DNA of 35,257 nucleotides from an uncultured delta proteobacterium (GTDB lineage Bacteria; Myxococcota_A; Polyangia; Polyangiales; Polyangiaceae): the NCBI GenBank assembly GCA_903892415.1, contig CAITIQ010000307.1, positions 1 to 35,257 on the forward strand. Direction: 5' to 3'. Below, piece after piece: positions 32,483 to 35,257 of the stretch (positions within the stretch are counted from its first letter, which is position 1; every line of letters starts with the position of its first letter). The notes beneath the pieces were generated by a model that saw only the letters and a list, made by a program, of their open reading frames with translations, had not been told where the DNA came from and did not search any database. A program made the position numbers and the translations under genes.

Positions 32483-33574
32483 ATGCTTGGTTCGCGGGAT
32501 CTGAAAGTTGGGCTTTTCGTCCTGGCAGGGATCGCTCTGTTCGGCTTGGTCGTGTTTCTGATTGGCCAAGAGCGGAGCCTATTTTCGCCCTCGGTCGAGT
32601 TCACGACCAGCTTTACGGATGTGCAAGGGCTCAAGGTTGGTGCACCCATTCGTATGGGCGGCATCGACGTTGGGCAGGTCTCTGGCGTTGGCTACGACAA
32701 CACCAAGACCGACTCCAACGTGCAGGTGAAGTTCTGGGTTCGCTCCAAAGATGCTGGCCGCGTGAAGGTGGATTCGCGAGCAAAGATTGGGAACAAGGGT
32801 CTGCTTGGGGACAAGCTGGTGGAGCTTTCGCTGGGAAGCGGAGATTCAGCCAAGGCCGGTACCCATCTCGACAGTGACCCGCCCAGCGACATGTTCGGGA
32901 AGATCGGCACGATGGCCGACAAAGCCGAAGTCGTGATGGACAACATCGAGCGAGCGACGCGACCGCTCGGGGATGAAAAGCTCCACAAGGACATTCAAGG
33001 TTCGGTCGCGTCGGTAAACGACATCCTCAACGAGGTGGCTCACGGTAAAGGCTACCCCCACAAGTTCCTCACCGACGAAGAGGAAGCTGAGCGCATCTCG
33101 CGGGTGATCAAAGGGCTGGAGAAGACCACGCAAGAAGCAGAGGGCGCGATTCGAGATGTGCGCGCCTTGGTCTACCGCGTGCAGTCGGGGCCTGGATTTG
33201 CGCACGACGTGCTTTACGGTCAGCCTCAAGGCCTGCCGGAGTTCGCGGGGGCGGCCGCTGAAGTTTCGGCGACACTGCGCGGGATTCGCGAGGGCAACGG
33301 GCTCGCCAAAGATGCACTCTATGGTGGCACCGGGGACGGCGCGACCGTGTTCAAGAACCTCGCTGAAATCAGCACGGACGTGCGCGCCATCGTCGCTGAC
33401 GTTAGGCAAGGGAAGGGGACGATCGGCGGCCTATTGGTGGACCCGACGATCTACGAAGACGTGAAGATCGTCCTCGGGAATGTGCAGCGCAATGACGTGC
33501 TCCGAGCGTTGGTCCGCTATTCAATCAACAAGGACCAGGAAAAGACCGACGTCAATGTCGCCGGCCCCAAGTGA
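32483..33574 (+). CDS. mlaD: MCE-domain (MlaD-like) lipid-transport protein
   Basis: 363 residues. One N-terminal TM (about 7-28) and an MCE domain (F-T-T-S-F-T-D-V-Q-G-L-K-V-G-A-P-I-R-M-G-G-I-D-V-G-Q-V), then about 200 residues of mainly helical sequence with repeated L-Y-G, G-L-A-K-D and G-T-I-G-G-L-L-V-D-P-T-I-Y elements, a signature of the longer MlaD/Ttg2C proteins. MCE rings carry lipid across the periplasm. It follows mlaF by 44 nt. No strong ribosome site precedes ATG 32483; a TAGTAT at about 32469 could be a -10 of its own promoter (weak). Confidence 0.92.
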   Translation: MLGSRDLKVGLFVLAGIALFGLVVFLIGQERSLFSPSVEFTTSFTDVQGLKVGAPIRMGGIDVGQVSGVGYDNTKTDSNVQVKFWVRSKDAGRVKVDSRAKIGNKGLLGDKLVELSLGSGDSAKAGTHLDSDPPSDMFGKIGTMADKAEVVMDNIERATRPLGDEKLHKDIQGSVASVNDILNEVAHGKGYPHKFLTDEEEAERISRVIKGLEKTTQEAEGAIRDVRALVYRVQSGPGFAHDVLYGQPQGLPEFAGAAAEVSATLRGIREGNGLAKDALYGGTGDGATVFKNLAEISTDVRAIVADVRQGKGTIGGLLVDPTIYEDVKIVLGNVQRNDVLRALVRYSINKDQEKTDVNVAGPK

Positions 33575-33595
33575 GCAGCAGCGCGGTCCGAAGAG

Positions 33596-34141
33596 CTAGG
33601 TAACCTCGATCACGATCAACGCGTCGACTCGAAGCCCTTCAGGCGGAAACGGGTAATTCACGTCGAGCGTTCCTGACCATTCGACGCGGATCTTCTTCCC
33701 GTCCGGGAAAAACGGGCGGAGGTTGTCGTCGTAAAGAACGTCGAGGGCAGCCATGTTGTCGTCCTCGGGAAAGTCTCCACCTTCCACGAGTGGGGTGCGC
33801 TCCGTTGGAGTCACAGCTTCACCGAAGAGGCTGGTGATGAAGCGAAGGTTGGGGGTGCCCTCGGGCGCTCGCAAAAGCACGCGCTTGAGGATTGCGCCGT
33901 CATCGGGGCCGGCTTCTGAGCCGAGCTCGTACTCGGTGAAGCCCGAGAAGTTGCCGGAAGACGAGTGAAAAACGTCGATGAAAGCTTCGATCGTCTCTTC
34001 ACCGAGCAGCGCTTTGCAGCCAACGATCGAGCTGGTTACCACCAGCGGGACGATCTTGATGAACTGCCGACGGCTTGGCCGCGCGAGCCCGGAAGCCGCA
34101 ACGGGCGGCTGTTGTTGCTCTGAAGAACGGATCAAACGCAT
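33596..34141 (-). CDS. Tat-type lipoprotein of unknown function
   Basis: 181 residues. A twin-arginine motif P-S-R-R-Q-F-I-K is followed by a hydrophobic stretch and a lipobox S-I-V-G-C (Cys42), so the product is probably exported folded and then lipidated. The rest (F-I-D-V-F-H-S-S-S-G-N-F-S-G-F-T-E-Y-E-L-G, D-V-N-Y-P-F-P-P-E-G-L-R-V-D-A) has no family I recognise and no Cys, so no obvious cofactor site explains Tat use. It is convergent with mlaD (21 nt between stops) and divergent from the aminotransferase. Confidence 0.75.
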   Translation of the reverse strand: MRLIRSSEQQQPPVAASGLARPSRRQFIKIVPLVVTSSIVGCKALLGEETIEAFIDVFHSSSGNFSGFTEYELGSEAGPDDGAILKRVLLRAPEGTPNLRFITSLFGEAVTPTERTPLVEGGDFPEDDNMAALDVLYDDNLRPFFPDGKKIRVEWSGTLDVNYPFPPEGLRVDALIVIEVT

Positions 34142-34272
34142 GGTCCTCCTTAGGGGCGCGAACGTAGACGCGCATTCAAGGTACGCTCCAACTCATCTCC
34201 TGGCTGCTCAATGTTGATCGCGTTGGTTGCCAGCTTGCGCTTTGGCCCCAAACGGCTGTAGGTGAAGTCACT

Positions 34273-35257
34273 ATGCCGTTGAATTTTGCAGCTCGCACGG
34301 CCGCTGTAGCGCCGAGCGCCACCCTCGCCATGGCCGCTCAGGCGGCGAAGATGACCGCCCAGGGAATCAAGGTCTTCCCCTTCAGCGTCGGAGAACCCGA
34401 TTTCCCCACGCCGGAGCACGTCCGAAATGCGGCCAAGGTCGCGCTGGATCACGGGGCCACCCGCTACACACCGGTCAGCGGAACTGCGGACCTCAAGAAG
34501 GCCATTTGTGAGGCCACTCAGCGGGATCGCGGGCATGTCGTAACGCCCGATCGAGTCGTGGTCTCCTGCGGCGCCAAGCACGTGCTCTTCAACTTGGCCG
34601 CGGCGCTCTATGAACCCGGAGATGAGGTACTGATCCCAGCTCCCTATTGGGTGAGCTACCCCGAGCAAGTGCGCATGATGGGCGCTACAGCGGTGACGCT
34701 CGAGACCTCGGAGGCGGACGGTTTCCGACTCAGGCCTGAAACCTTGGCTGCGGCCGTCACTTCGCGAACGAAGGCGCTCATTCTCTGCACGCCCTCCAAC
34801 CCGACCGGCTCGGCGTATGACAAAGCCTCTCTGCTCGCGCTGGCCGAGGTTTTGCGGCAGGGCGACTATTACGTGATCGTGGACGAGATCTATGCAGACC
34901 TCGTGTACGACGGCTTTGAACACCACTCGCTCGGCAAGCTGCTGCCCGAATTGGGCGAGCGACTCATCATCGTGGATGGTGTGTCGAAGAGTTACGCCAT
35001 GACTGGTTGGCGCATCGGCTGGAGCATTTCTAGCCCCAAGTTGGCGCTACAGCTAACGACCCTCCAGGGTCAGAGCACGACGAACCCTGCGGCGGTCGCG
35101 CAGGCTGCAGCTGTGGCTGCGCTCAACGGGCCGAGAGGTTCGATCGTGTCGATGCGTGAGGCTTTTGAGCGACGCCGGAAGTTGATGGTGGACGGGCTCA
35201 ACACGATTCCAGGCGTGAGCTGCCGAACTCCGGAAGGCGCGTTCTATGCTTTCGCCA
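34273..35257 (+). CDS. Aspartate-type aminotransferase (class I), 5' part
   Basis: 328 codons of a fold-type I PLP enzyme, cut by the window end (family length about 390-400). AGGTGA sits about 7 nt before ATG 34273. Motifs: F-S-V-G-E-P-D-F-P-T-P (substrate loop), S-C-G-A-K-H-V-L, S-N-P-T-G-S-A-Y, V-D-E-I-Y-A-D-L-V-Y, the PLP lysine in G-V-S-K-S-Y-A-M-T-G-W-R-I-G-W, and E-G-A-F-Y. This is the Iγ subgroup of aspartate/prephenate aminotransferases; exact substrate cannot be fixed from sequence alone. Confidence 0.93.
   Translation, partial: MPLNFAARTAAVAPSATLAMAAQAAKMTAQGIKVFPFSVGEPDFPTPEHVRNAAKVALDHGATRYTPVSGTADLKKAICEATQRDRGHVVTPDRVVVSCGAKHVLFNLAAALYEPGDEVLIPAPYWVSYPEQVRMMGATAVTLETSEADGFRLRPETLAAAVTSRTKALILCTPSNPTGSAYDKASLLALAEVLRQGDYYVIVDEIYADLVYDGFEHHSLGKLLPELGERLIIVDGVSKSYAMTGWRIGWSISSPKLALQLTTLQGQSTTNPAAVAQAAAVAALNGPRGSIVSMREAFERRRKLMVDGLNTIPGVSCRTPEGAFYAFA

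Overview
The window looks like chromosomal DNA of a Gram-negative, GC-rich bacterium of the Myxococcota (probably Polyangia-like). This is inferred from the gene mix: many small lipoproteins with glycine-rich linkers, a DUF1552-type secreted protein, a PHM-like copper monooxygenase fused to a cytochrome c domain, a Ser/Thr kinase-like receptor with an extracytoplasmic tail, an NtrC regulator next to a formylglycine-enzyme-like lipoprotein, and Mla/Sec/Bam-era envelope genes. No phage, transposase or CRISPR array was seen.

Layout. 1-2168: end of a DUF1552 protein gene, a tRNA-Arg(UCU), then a divergent LysR regulator / NADP oxidoreductase pair in which both genes carry a single lesion (frameshift; in-frame TAG), with a clear palindromic operator between them. 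2284-9641: copper monooxygenase lipoprotein, DUF4333-like lipoprotein, uppS, a three-gene unit (unknown protein, OmpR-type regulator, HAMP histidine kinase), a BtaA-like (DUF3419) enzyme and a two-TM protein. 9666-13414: a promoter-led, translationally coupled lipoprotein/collagen-like protein pair ending in a strong terminator, a TonB-like protein, and a coupled thioredoxin-like lipoprotein / TPR-like membrane protein pair. 13522-16181: NtrC-type activator coupled to a SUMF1-like lipoprotein.

16231-25442 (minus strand): one long unit reading thrS, infC, CX4CH lipoprotein, beta-barrel, two-CXXCH lipoprotein, CX4CH lipoprotein, kinase-like receptor. infC and the following four genes are joined by 4-nt overlaps or a 2-nt gap. 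The usual rpmI-rplT genes do not follow infC; an outer-envelope, possibly redox-active module does, and the terminal kinase has lost its catalytic residues. This is the most interesting part of the window.

25545-35257: tRNA-Val(GAC) with a good promoter and terminator, then a plus-strand run yajC-secD-secF-recJ-mlaF-mlaD (Sec translocon accessory complex, single-strand exonuclease, lipid transport), a Tat-type lipoprotein on the opposite strand, and the 5' part of an aspartate-type aminotransferase cut by the window end.
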